Assembly (NCBI GenBank): GCA_013368315.1
Contig: JAACJM010000063.1
Span: 248,001-312,000 of the forward strand
DNA length: 64,000 bases
Origin: Tetrapyrgos nigripes
Taxonomy: Eukaryota; Basidiomycota; Agaricomycetes; Agaricales; Campanellaceae
Reading direction: 5' to 3'
Below the pieces are notes generated by a model, which was given only the letters and a program-made list of their open reading frames with translations, made no database searches and was not told where the DNA came from. Made by a program: the position numbers and the translations under genes. This document shows, piece after piece, positions 33,467-45,168 of the stretch (positions are counted from its first letter, which is position 1; the number at the start of each line of letters is the position of its first letter).

Positions 33467-34629
33467 CCCAGTGAAAAGTCCACAAAGCCAAAACGCGCCA
33501 GAACGAGCCGCAGCAAACGGCTTGCTCTGGCTTTCTTTGGCTCGAAAATTTAGACATTTATACATTGCCAGATCGAGCTAGGTCGAGCGAGATTGCTTGG
33601 AGTAGTCTACACTTGTTTTCGCTCGTTCTGGACACATAGCATTGCATTGTAGTACTACTACTGTTACATATAAATGATATATGTGTTACGCGTTCCTGCC
33701 CGATACAGCTTTCCTCCTCCTCCCCATCCTCCTCCTGCTGCTCCTGCTCCTGTACTTGTACCTGGATACCCAGTCCCGACGCCATTTCCGTTGACCGGTT
33801 TTGATACCAACTATGAAATGAGACTAGATCGTACTGAGTACAATCAAGCGAAAGAAACGGCATTAGCTCACCTATCCTGAGAGGAAGACATGGGTATATG
33901 CGCGTGAAAAGATGCCGTAGCGAGTCCTTGCCATGGATACTGTCACGTTCAAGCTCGTTAGCTATATCTACAGCAGTGATAAGAGAGAGAATTACTCACG
34001 TAAATGTTTATCGCAACTTACACGGTTGTCTGCATGGTATAATTAGTATTTGTGTAGCCGGATACGGATAATTATACACCTTTAGCTGACCCAAAACCGT
34101 TACGCTGTTCATTGTCGTGGGTATATTCGAAAAGGGACACGACGCGTGTTAGTAACGTGAAAGACATAAAAAGACAACCGCCTTACCAAATTTCCCATTC
34201 GCTACTCGACGAAGTGGAGGTACATGAGGGGAGTAGAAAGAGGGGAGGGAGGGAGAACGGAAAAAGAAAAAAAATGAGAGGGACGGTGGTGGTAAGGAAG
34301 AGAGGAGAGCGAGAAACTTTGGGGATGGTCACGATGTGTGACGTCGACGTCGGTTTTTGGGGAAGCCGTCGGCGTCGAGTACTTGAAAAAATTCCTAAGT
34401 CCAAAGCACTAAGAAGAGAAAAAATTTCTCACGCAAAGGAAAAGACTAGAGAAGATCGGAAAGAAGAGAGCAAGAAGAGAGACGAAGGCAAAGAAGAAGG
34501 CAAAGAAGCATGACTAAAATCATATGATAATCTTCTTGATGGGTTTCGCTCGTTCTCGCCAGATTTGAGCACATCGGGTTTCTATCAGGCTCGGTTTGGC
34601 GCGTTTTGGCTTTCTGGACTTTTCACTGG
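33467..34629. mobile_element. 1163-bp non-autonomous hAT-like element
   Basis: CCAGTGAAAAGTCC begins ~42-bp inverted ends (left to about 33511, right from about 34589), which continue with AAAGCCAAAACGCGCC. The flanks are GGTTGATT at 33459-33466 and 34630-34637, an 8-bp duplication typical of hAT. CGCTCGTTCT recurs inside both ends (near 33620 and 34547). The interior is purine-rich (34220-34510) and carries no recognisable gene. Confidence 0.8.
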
Positions 34630-35793
34630 GGTTGATTACTCGGCAGGTCGAGAGTCTAGACTCGAATTTATCGGGGATATTCGGTAGTGTCAGTTTTGAC
34701 GGCGATCGGGGTCGGGCATGCCCCGCTCTGGTCCTTATGTGCGCATTTCCCCAATTTGTACACCTATCCCAGAGCACAATCAATTTATCAGTTGTTGAGA
34801 ACACTGGTAAGTGGAGAAACCGTATTATCTTCTCTTCCCAGGCATTTCTGGGCACTAAAGGACAATCTGCACTTGATCAGCAACAATTGTGGCTGAAAGA
34901 ATAATGATTGTTGTAAATTCTTGGGCATGTACAGTCCATACCAGATCATTGTAGATCTATCAGTTGTACATAAAATGACTTTGAGGTTACTTTCTGGACC
35001 AAAAACCAATGTCGCCAAGTGGCTATATGCATAGTTCGGCGTTAATTCAGTTATCATTCGCTGGTATGATACTTTCTGACTCGATGAACCGGTTTAAATA
35101 GCACCCAGAGATCAAAGATAAGAATTTTACATGTGCACGGACTCAGCTTCAAGCCTTGGTAACAAGTGTCAATATATGCCGGGGAGTCTAGCAAGTGATG
35201 TACGTGTTTCAGTGTTTGGATGATCACCTTTTTGCAGTTTTTGCATCCCAAGTGATTTGAAGGCTCTGCCGATTTCAGATGGCCATAATATAAGTGGATA
35301 CCTTATAATTACTCTTTTATATGTTACCCATAACTTTTCTCCATTTTTTGGTGATTTTAAAACTACTACATGATACCTCTAATCCAAGACGAATGTCCCA
35401 GATTGCCCATTTTATGACCGTTTTGTATCAACATGCAAAGATATTGCGTATCACTCAACGGGTGGCCGCAAGAAATATTTATAGAGTACAACTACATATC
35501 TAGACCATATCCTGACGCTCTCCGAGGTGAAATATGCTCTGTGGTTTCAATGTGAGCAGAAGTAATGACCGAGATGGTGCACTAAACGCCCGCAAAACGC
35601 GTGGGAATCTATCGTGACGATTCGATTTTTATTCCCTTTGGACCAGTTATCCATTCAAAGTTGGTTCTGGGATTGATAATCTGCCCCGATGGTGTATCTA
35701 GAGCTTACTCAGACTTAAAGCTTAAAGCACGGACTGAGTGCATGACTGTGTGTGTACGATGATGCAGGATTCTGTTCGACATTAATTCGATGT

Positions 35794-35846
35794 TTATGAA
35801 AGTGATGTGGGCCAACGCTACGCATGGCGAGTACGAGGCCACAGGC
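35794..35846 (+). repeat. Dispersed ~45-bp motif
   Basis: TTATGAAAGTGATGTGGGCC then AACGCTACGCATGGCGAGTA and CGAGGCCACAGGC. Confidence 0.65.
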
Positions 35847-38800
35847 TCTGGTACATAAATTATTCCTTCCTGTAGTAATAATCCCTCTTCTAACAATGGA
35901 ATATCATACATGGTTCTTGTTTCCTTGAAGCTATGTATTCATCCTGAATATGCGAGTAACTCACTTTAAAAGTACACACCTCTTTGAGCACCTTTGCAAT
36001 TTCTCCACTGCATTGGACTCAGGATCACTGTTACTTCAGGTTGATGGTTGAAAACTACGTTGTTATACTTTGCACATTTGCCAGATGTGAAGTAAATTGA
36101 GGAGCGGTTTAGGTTGCAATCTTACGCCTCTGCACATGTATATGTTTGTTTCTGGGGAAATTGAAAGATGGGAGAGTGAGCGAGTGATGTAACTCTTTTA
36201 GGAGAAGAAGCCTAGGTTGAGTTCGCGAAGGGTTGGGGAGGAAAATAATTTATGAGATTCTGTTCTCATCCTGAGACAATGGTTATCTGATAAGTACAGG
36301 AATGACAAACAGTGGGTGGTCGAATTTATAAGGAAGAAGTGGGCCGGCATGTAGAAGGGATAACTCTTCAAGTTTTAGGGCTCCCTCAAGAAAATTGAGG
36401 AAGCTGGCATTGTAGGCAGAGTGTCACAATCCTAGGTGAATAAAAAAAATTATTTAGTAGGGACAATGGCAAGAGAAAATAGGAATAGGAGCAGGCACCA
36501 AATAAACCTGTCACTGTAAAACGGGGAATGGCATTGCCGGGATTTTTCAATACGTGGTATGACTTCTGGTGGTTATGAGAGAACACTATGTGCCAGAAAA
36601 GTTTAGGTATCCCAAGTGTAAGGGTAGAAAATAAAAGCTGAGCCATCGATAGTCTGTCAAGTGGGCTGTGTATTGGGCTTTGGCTTATAGTATGTAGCCT
36701 GGCTAGCAGTGGCCCATTGGGAGCAGGCATAGGTATGCTGGTTCTGGAAGAGAATCTGCCTAGAGATAGAGCCTTTAAAGCCAAAGTTGGGTGATACAAG
36801 AGGTACTAGAATGAAGAAAGTATGTGGAGATGCACGCTGGCAGTGAACTGTGAGATCAGTGTTGCTGCGAAAGCCTAAATAGACATTTGTTTGGCATTGG
36901 CCTGGAATGTTATGTAAATTTCAGACCAGAGAGTTGAAGAATTCAAAAGACCAGAATATATGTTTGAGTAAACTCAGTCAAAATCGAAGGGAAGAGAGAA
37001 ATAAGGGAAGCAAGCCTCGTGAATGATTGATTCGAAGAAGATTGAGATGAGAAATAAAACAAACAAGGCTGTAAGCATATACCTATGCTGGTTCAATTAC
37101 GTGTAAATTCTCGAATTGAAAGTTAAAAGGTCGAAAAAAAAGAGCAGAGAAGAGCAAGGCAAAGGGATCATGAGGAAACGAGAGAAGACAAGAAAAGGAG
37201 TTAGCAGAGAAAACAAGACGTAGAAGAAGAAATTGTGAGGAAAACAGAAGAACTAAGAAAAAAAAGCAAGGGATGAAGAACAAGACGAGATATTGAGAGG
37301 GAGAAAGATAACGAAAAATGAAAGAGAGCAAAAGAGAAAGGAAAGCAATCAAAAAAGAACAAGACAGGAAAAAAGACAACGAAAATGAAAGATTAAGATT
37401 GGAAACTTTTGTTACCGGTCGCAAAGATATTTGGACAACAATGTTGTTTGGTAGTATTTTAAAGCTGCTTTATAAAGATCTAATCATCGCTGTAAGTACC
37501 ACCTTGGACTTCATCCATCCCCTATCATTTACTTCTCGCGCAGGACCTCAGGGCTGTCCACGCTTATCTCGTATGCCTCCGTGGCCCGTACCTCTCGCGC
37601 AGGACCCCAGGACTGTCAATTGCACATTCCCCACACACATATCCTTTCTCTCTTCATCTCAGTAATTTGTTTTGTCTCGAGTTCTCGTACACATCTCCAA
37701 TTTCCTTCCGCATGTTTCTAATTTATCTTCATATGTGTTTCTTTCTCCTGTTTCAAGTATTCCCATACTTATACCCCCAAGAGCTTGTCCTATTCATTCT
37801 TCATCTTTTCACTCTTACTACTCACGAGTCTCTCGGGTACATATCATATATTGCTTCATCTTTTCACTCTTACTTACAAGTCTAGCAGCACTAGCCATTT
37901 CTCGAGCTACCCGCCCTCCTCTCCCATTTTCATTTTCTTGTCTTGCTTACATATACTACAATATTTACTTTATGTACGGCGATGCTGAGCCTCGCCTCGT
38001 TTGTTTCATGCAAATTATACCCAGGGTGATTCTTTTATAATCCTTGTCTCAAAATCCCCTCAACGACACGCCGCCAAGATAATTAGTCATGTTAAGAAAT
38101 AGAAGTGCAGATATTGGCAAGGAGGAAACCGGAAACAACAGCACGGGAGGAGACAGGATGAATATGCACCACCACATGCAGAAATGGAGTGTAAAGAACT
38201 CAGCCTCATTTCATTCGGCCTCGTAATTCCGCAATTGAAACTCCAGCGATGCGTCATCGTCAACTGCCAGCAAACCGCCAGTGCAACTCTTGGGTGTCTA
38301 CTTCTTGTCCACTATGCTCTTTTTCAACTTCCATAAGCAACTATGATGGACATCTACATCACACCCTTCACGTTCAACCCAACAGCTTCCAACTCCAACT
38401 CCACTTTCGTGCAATTCCCTCGAGTTCTCCTTCGGCTTGGATTCTGCTGCCTTCATTTTGCTGCCAAAAGCCTTTAAAATGAGGCTGGCGGTTTAGAATA
38501 AAGATGAGAACAAACGCGGGTCGGATAGTGAAGACTTGGCGGGTGGAGAGGTATAAGTTGAAGGACTAGGAGTATTAAGAGAAAAGGGGACGTTGATAGG
38601 TGAGTTAGTTTTATCTTAGTTTGCGTATGTGAAGTGCCAACTGACACATTTTATTCTTTCTTTCATCCTTGTTTTCGTACCGCCCGCAACTGTCAACGGT
38701 AAACAAAGTTTTACTTCCTTTACCCTTCCCCCGCTCCTCATCTCGCTCTGTTGAACCCCACATCCACCATAACCCAGTACTCCTGTAGCCTCCCTCTGAT

Positions 38801-39362
38801 TAAGATGACGGTGCGGCATGGAGTTTTTCGTTGTGATTCATTAGTCTATAATGTGTAAACCCATCTATACAAAATGATAGCCAGTCCATGTACTTGTGTC
38901 CACGCGTAAACTACCCAATCTATGTGCCCAGCTGGAAACCCGCCTGCAGTATCATGTATGTAATGAGATACTCGTTTTGGAAAGTGGCCGTCCAAGCCGA
39001 TTGCAATGCCAAAGCCAAGTTCGGAAGCCTTGGGGAGGGAGTCCGAGACACAGGCAGCAATGGACCTTGGTCCTTAGGATGCTTCCCAGAGCACCGGTCA
39101 TATGAGTCTCGGCCTTGACCCTAGGATATTTGGCAGGGCTTTTATAAAAAGGAGTCGGTTGTGAGTGTAGAAATAACCGTCATTTTTTATATGAAGCTAT
39201 CTAAGGAACAATCTAGTATTTTACAAAATTGTCGCGTCTCAGGGTGGCGGTAGGATGAGGGTGGGTTGGGGCAGGGGCAGGGGCAGGCACAGAAAAAAAC
39301 GACGAAGGAATATCGAGTGTATACGCCAGTTTGGTGAAGTTTGTGAAATCTGGGGGAACGCC

Positions 39363-39430
39363 GTAGACGTAGATGTAGATGTAGTTGTAGCTGTAGCTGT
39401 ACCAGCCGCAGCCACAGTAGTAGCTGTAGT
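39363..39430 (+). repeat. Imperfect GTAGMTGTAG repeat
   Basis: Repeated GTAGAT and GTAGCT hexamers. The minus strand reads as Thr/Ala/Ser repeats without gene context. Confidence 0.6.
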
Positions 39431-40353
39431 CGTGTTCATGATGTCCTTGCCAGTTACAAAGCCTCTTAAAGGCCGAGTGAACTTAGGTTGAGACCCCGTG
39501 ACTTTTTTAATTGAGTTGCAAAAATTACCACAGCTTCAAACTCCCACGCCACCCAAATTAAGCCAGTCTCTGCCTTTCCCGACAAGCGAAATGTCTAGAC
39601 TCAGTCTGGACCAGGTCCAAGGACCATTGATGTCAACAACCACAATGTCATGCCATTGTGTCGACTCATCTTGCCTTCACTGCCAGCGTCGTGCTTCATG
39701 GGATATATGGTGTGGACACGGCTTTCTCTCTGCAAGTATGGTTTGCCAGTATTTGCTACCCTACATCCTCCACTTCTGAAGCTTGACTTCAGCCTCGACG
39801 CCCTTGTAATTCTTGCCTCTCTATTGTAACGAAGCCTTTACAGGCTTTAGGCTGAGTTGTGGACACCAATGCCACATGTCCCCATCACTAACTGCTAGTA
39901 CAAACTCTTTAGATAAACCTCCCCTCAAGGTACTACTAGGGAGTCAATGTTGGATACTATGTCCCTCTGTGAGTTGAGCTGAGGGGATCTCTGAGTCTGA
40001 GTTGGTTAGAATATCATAGTACCTATTGAATTCATACCAATGAGATTGAATAGAGACTTGATATTTCTACATGTAAATCAGCAAAACCCAAATTTCGATA
40101 ACTGACTTTCATCACTTCTCAAGACAAAGTTTTGTATTATGAAGTATACTATTACTTTCAGTAGTTTTTATATGATTTTGGCTTGTTGATCATGCTGTGG
40201 GGCCCTAATCTGATGTCCCACTTGGCATCACTCAGCAAATGACAAAGCTTCCACATTTGGAAGGTATGCCACATGGCCATTGGCCATTCAGTTTTGCGGT
40301 TTTACTTGTAGACGTCATAGGTTTGCACTCTCGACAGTGCTCAAAAGCACATA

Positions 40354-40629
40354 CTGTACTATCTTAATCAATTCGCGACGGGGTTGTGACTGTGACCCTG
40401 TCTCGCGAATATTTTTTTCGCGATTCTAGCTGAGTGACATGTGACAGAGGAAATTTTTCGCGAATTTCGCGAAATTTTGACCTGTTTATAGCCGTTTTTG
40501 GTAGATTTTTAGTGACATTTCGGTTGTCCCTTTCGTGAATGGGCCTCTGTGACCACGGACAGCTCAGGAAAATTCGCGAATTTTTGGGGGCCGTGACGCA
40601 TGACTCGCGAATTGATTGAAATAGTACAG
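40354..40629. mobile_element. 276-bp MITE with repeated TCGCGA palindromes
   Basis: CTGTACTATCTTAATCAATT then CGCGA at the left and the near-complement at the right, flanked by TA (40352-40353 and 40630-40631). TCGCGA occurs about six times inside and at the ends, and CGCGAA more often. No gene. The TA duplication suggests a Tc1/mariner-group master. Confidence 0.8.
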
Positions 40630-40835
40630 TAAGGTCAACATATTCTACTACTGTCATCCCAATTACAATATCTGCGCATCTGAATGTGAACATTGAAAAA
40701 AAATGAGGACAATAAACATATTTGATCTATATGTACATGACAAGCAACAAGTACGTACTGTATGATGGTCATCAATTCATCACCTGGGCAGACAAGAACC
40801 AAAAATCAAACATACATGCCCCTCATGACCCGATG

Positions 40836-41340
40836 TGTCAAGGTTGTCGATACACTCAAATAACCACCCAAGTCACACACTAAGAGAGCAGATGTAGACA
40901 GATAGATTGAGAGAGATGTAAATGAGATATAGAGAGGAAGATAGACAAGTAGGCTGACTAGGCTCTACACTGCATAGTAGTAGTACGGAGCGGAGACGAA
41001 GTGAACGAACTGGGGAATCAGTTACAAGAGATCTCAAGTATATATGAGAAATGTGAAGGGATGGAAAAAGTAAATAAAAATAGAATGGTACCATATGGCT
41101 GAGAAAGATAGGAAGATCGGATCAATCAAGTTAAAGATAGGAAGTATGGATACAAGATAAGAAAGATGGGAAGATTGATTGACAGTTATTATAGAGTTTG
41201 ACAGGTTTTATAAAGTTCAAAGTCAGAAGTATAAGGTTGAAGGGTTTATCAAGGAAATGCAATGAATGAATGATCAGAGAAAGGGTTCGCTAATAAAGTA
41301 GAAGAGGAAGGAGGGCAAAGAACTGTAGCAGTTCGTGACA
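40836..41340 (-). repeat. 3' LTR of the gypsy element
   Basis: 505 bp. On the minus strand it begins TGTCACGAACTGCTACAG and ends CCTTGACA. Confidence 0.95.
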
Positions 41341-41353
41341 TCACCCCCTCTTT
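41341..41353 (-). promoter_or_regulatory. Polypurine tract
   Basis: The minus strand reads AAAGAGGGGGTGA right before the 3' LTR, the position where plus-strand DNA synthesis is primed. Confidence 0.75.
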
Positions 41354-43050
41354 AAGCTGTGCTTTCGCCTGGAGCACATGTGTACTTTTCCAAATATCCA
41401 CCATACTGTTGATCCTGATCGTATGAGGTTTGGTGGACGATATGCATCTGGATGTTGTTGATGGAAGGTTTCGATCATATCTTTTAACTTTGTCAACCCG
41501 GATGCTGAGTCCGCATAGTCTAACCATTTGACCAAATATTGTACTCCCTGCCAATTCCTCGTTGGTTTTGAATCCAAGATTGCTTCAACATCATATTCAT
41601 TGTCTTCTGGTAGCAATTCGGCTGGTTCTCCTGGGTAGTTTATGCCATGGGCTTCAGTTTCCTTGTATGGTGATAGAAGCGAAGCATGAAAGACCAGATG
41701 GATCCGCCAGGTGTTCGGCAGTTTGAGACGATAATTAACTACGCTGACTACATCAGTGATCTCGAATGGGCCATGATAGCAGTTTGCCAACTTAGCTTTT
41801 GGCCTCGTGGTCTTTAAGTTCTTTCTGTCTAGTAGTACCTTATCCCCCACTTTGAATTTTACCCCTTCTTTTACATGATCCATATGTTGTCTCTTCATCA
41901 ACTCTGCAGCGGTTGTCAGACTTGCTTTAAATTCCTCCTGTACTGCTTCTAAGTTCTGAAGACGTTCTTCGACTTTTGGGATGTGTGAGGTAGGGTTGAT
42001 TGAAGGAAAGAGTTGAGGGAGGTATCCATGGAGTAATTCGAAGGGTGACTTTCTGGTAGCGGAGTGCACTTAAGTGTTATGGCAAAATGCTGCATACCCA
42101 ATCGTCTTGTCGATAGTTGCAAAAGGTTCATAGATACTGTTCGAGCTCTTGGTTGAACCTTTCGGTCTCTCCATCTGTTTGTGGGTGATAAGCTGTACTA
42201 AGTGCTGAGGTAATACCTAACTTAGCATATATCCCCTTCATAACCTGACTCGCGAATTGAGGTCCTCTATCCGATATCATCTTATCCCAAAGACCATAAC
42301 GTTGCCAAGTGTTGTTAAATAGCACGTCAATTGCCCCATCACTGTCGATATCCTTCTGACATGGTGAAATCACTACAGTCTTGGTCAATCAGTCTACTGT
42401 TACGTGGATCGCATTGAAACCTTCACATTCTGGAAGGTGATAGTACCAAAAGGTCTCTCTGGTGTTTCGTTCGGAATTAATGGTACATGTGATGGATGAT
42501 TTTGTGCCTTGGTTAATTGGCAAGTAGCGCATCCTTCAACATAATCATGGACAAATACTGACATACCGGGCCACCAGAATTCTCTACTTGTCAGTTTGTA
42601 GGTCTTAAACTGGCCTTGGTGTCCTGCAGTGAGACTATCGTGGTGCATTTTGACTATGTCTCTCTGTAGTTGCTGGTCGTTTGGGACGTAGATCTTTCCT
42701 TGGAACAATATAATCCCATCTTCGTAGTTCCATTCCTGTAAGTTCTTGACCAGTGAGCGTGGACCATTATTTAAGATGACCTGTAAGGCACTCACAACCT
42801 CGATGTCTTTCTTTGGGCATTCCTTAATACATCTTCTCAATTCAACATCCCCTGTTGCAATTACTGCTCCTGGTCTTGTGGCTCAAATTCTGAGGAATTT
42901 GGGGTCGAGCAATACTCTGTCCTTGTTGTCGTTCTCGACCCCCTCCTTATGATCTGGTCTTCGAGAGAGGGGGTCACTTTGGTTGAGACTTCTGGGTTTA
43001 TGAGTTAACGTGAAGTCGAATCTGGTCAGGAATAAGGCCATCCTTGCTTG
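41341..43050 (-). pseudogene. Gypsy integrase with C-terminal chromodomain
   Basis: The HHCC zinc-binding domain is intact (HHDSLTAGHQGQFKTYKL, EGCATCQLTK, near 42530-42650). The core keeps SDRGPQFAS and HPQTDGETERFNQELEQYL, but the segment that normally holds the first catalytic Asp is missing: PFGTIT runs into LPECEGFNAIHVTVD in another frame, followed by a TGA where Arg is usual. More stops occur at 42050-42130. From 42069 down comes the C-terminal domain (KEGVKFKVGDKVLLDRKNL) and a chromodomain (YDVEAILDSKP, GVQYLVKWLDYADSAS, near 41450-41610), which in chromoviruses targets heterochromatin. Not functional. Confidence 0.8.
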
Positions 43051-43472
43051 TCATCGGCTAAGTTTCTGAGCAGTAGTGAAGTATTTCAAGTTCTCGTGAT
43101 CAGTGAGGATTTCGATAGTACAGTGGGCAAAAAAATTGTCCGCATGTTTCACACTTTTGCAAAGATTGTCAATTATAGAGCTACTGAATAGAGATGAGAC
43201 AAAATAGTCAGTAACGGCATGAAAGCCCGTGATAAGTGCTATGATAATCTTCTTGTTTTGTGTTATTTGGTCAAATACCCATGGAGATATACCCAATTTA
43301 AAATGGTAAGTCATTTGGACAATTTTTTGACTATTGGCACAATGTGATGCCTCATAGATGACATCATAAGTGGAGCTGTACAGTGATGCAATGTATACAT
43401 CATAATGATGTCATAGCTGTCAGCTAGACCATATATAAGGACATCCAGATCATCTATTGCCCCCATAAAATC

Positions 43473-44488
43473 ATGAGACCCATCACCTCCACTCAGAAAG
43501 ACAATGTCCTCTTTCATCTCCAAACTGGTGCTTCATCCAGGGAAATCTCTGCTCAAACTGGAGTATCCAAGTCAACGGTTGCCTCTCTGGCCAAAGAGAT
43601 GTATCCTGACAAGGAGAACCATAAGGCAGGGCACCCTAAGAAGCTCTCTACCACTGATGAACAGGCTGCTATCAAACAAATCAACACTGGGAAAGCCAGG
43701 AACACTGCAGAGGTGCCAGAAACATCAATCCCCTTCTTGAACAAGCTATCTCCACCCAAACCATGTGAAATTCCCTTCACAAACATGGTGTAGACACCAA
43801 GAAACCACAGAAAAAGCCCAAACTCACTGCAGCTCACAGGAAGGCTCGTTTAAAATTTGCAGAGAAGTACAAGGACTGGACTGTGGATGACTGGAAACAG
43901 GTTATATGGTCAGATGAGACTAAAATCAATCAGTTTGGGTCAGATGGGCAGCAGTTTGTGTGGGGTAGGACAGGTGAATCCATGGGAGAGAGAGATGTAG
44001 TGGAAACAGTCATATTTGGAGGAGGAAATATCATGGTGTGGGGGTGTATGGGATGGGATGGACCTGGAAACATGGCAGAGGTTGAGGGAAGGATGGATGC
44101 AGAGCAGTATGTGGACATTTTGGAGAACAATCTTCTGGAGAGCATGGATTGTTTGGGTGTTGATCCGGAGATGGCCATTTTTCAGCAGGATAACAATCCA
44201 AAACACAAGTCAAAACTAGCCACCAAATGGTTTGAGGAGAACAAAATCCATTGCATGAGCTGGCCTGCTCAGTCTCCTGACCTAAACCCCATTGAACACC
44301 TCTGGACAACCCTCAAACGCAAACTCAACGAGTATGATACAGCACCATCTGGAGTTTGGGAAATATGGGATAGAGCAGCAGAAAAGTGGATGGAAATCAC
44401 AGAAGAGGATTGTCAGAAATTGATCAGGAGTATGCCTAGAAGGATCAAAGCTGTTTTGAAGGCTAAAGGATGGCATACCAAGTACTGA
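43473..44488 (+). pseudogene. Tc1 transposase, copy B
   Basis: Same protein as copy A. It carries a one-base deletion near 43716 (AGGTGCCAG against AGGTGGCCAG in copy A) and the same TGA at 43765-43767. The catalytic part from 43883 is open: WSDETKINQFG, IFQQDNNPKHK and DLNPIEHLW. The residue after the second Asp is Asn-Asn here and Asn-Asp in copy A; conversely copy A has SPNLNPIE where copy B keeps the usual SPDLNPIE. The copies have thus diverged independently. Confidence 0.85.
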
Positions 44489-44656
44489 GCAAGCACTTTC
44501 TGTATTTTAAGGCATATGTCAAAAAATTGTCCAAATGACTTACCATTTTAAATTGAGTATATCTCCATGGGTATTTGACCAAATAACACAAAACAAGGAG
44601 ATTATCATAGCACTTATCAAGGGCTTTCAGGCCATCATTGACCATTTTGTCTCATC

Positions 44657-44809
44657 TGTTAGAAGGTCTAGTTCGGGTAGAAAAGTCTAATCTATTCTGG
44701 GTAAAATACGCTATATATACTATACTGTAAATCAAATTAGAGATAGGAAAAATGGATGTCGCCAGGTATCTATGAGTCCGAGGACGCACGTGTGTCAACA
44801 CTCTCAACA
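44657..44809. mobile_element. 153-bp solo LTR
   Basis: TGTTAGAAGG...CTCTCAACA with TG/CA ends, flanked by the 5-bp duplication TCATC (44652-44656 and 44810-44814), interrupting the right TIR of Tc1 copy B. Comparison with copy A gives the empty site exactly. A solo LTR arises by recombination between two LTRs. The TGTTA start resembles copia-type LTRs; the small size also fits TRIM elements. Confidence 0.85.
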
Positions 44810-44883
44810 TCATCTCTATTCAGTAGCTCTATAATTGACAATCTCTGCAAAAGTATGAAACATGTGGACAATTTTTTTGCCCA

Positions 44884-45162
44884 CACTGGGTGCAAACACT
44901 TGTAATTCCTTGGATATACAGAGGAATTACATAAGATTTACACTGGTACTCTCAATATGTAAGTCCACTTGACTTACTGAAGTATTACCAGAGACCAAGA
45001 AAAATAGAACAATTATATATGACTATTGTAAGGCATGAAGTCTCACAGTGGTCCTTGGTAATACTTTAGTAAGTCAAGTGGACTTACATATTGAGTGTAC
45101 CAGTGTAAGTCTTGTGTAATTCCTCTGTATATCCAAGGAATTACAAGTGTTTGCACCCAGTG
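44884..45162. mobile_element. 279-bp foldback MITE with CACTG ends
   Basis: CACTGGGTGCAAACACTTGT and its complement form ~115-bp arms, flanked by the 3-bp duplication CCA (44881-44883 and 45163-45165). Copy A shows the uninterrupted site. CACT(G/A) termini with a 3-bp duplication fit the CACTA/EnSpm superfamily. No gene inside. Confidence 0.85.
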
Positions 45163-45168
45163 CCACTG

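Larger units (their letters stand above)
34638..40350. other. Long spacer, gene-poor
   Basis: No gene recognised. It holds a dispersed-motif copy (35794), a 57-bp-spaced direct repeat CTCGCGCAGGACC (37537 and 37594), TCATCTTTTCACTCTTAC twice (37800, 37857) and an imperfect GTAGATGTAG/GTAGCTGTAG tract at 39363-39430. Confidence 0.5.
43121..45168 (+). mobile_element. Tc1/mariner transposon, copy B, with two nested insertions
   Basis: Starts CAGTGGGC after TA (43119-43120) and ends CTG before TA (45169-45170), inside the gypsy RNase H coding region. The left TIR is 43121-43330. The right TIR starts at 44519 and is interrupted by a solo LTR (44657-44809) and a MITE (44884-45162). Without these it matches copy A closely. 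Confidence 0.95.

Noticed and set aside
34112..34513. Lys/Glu/Arg-rich 133-codon frame
   Set aside because: Low-complexity purine-rich DNA inside a non-autonomous transposon; no start context or domain.
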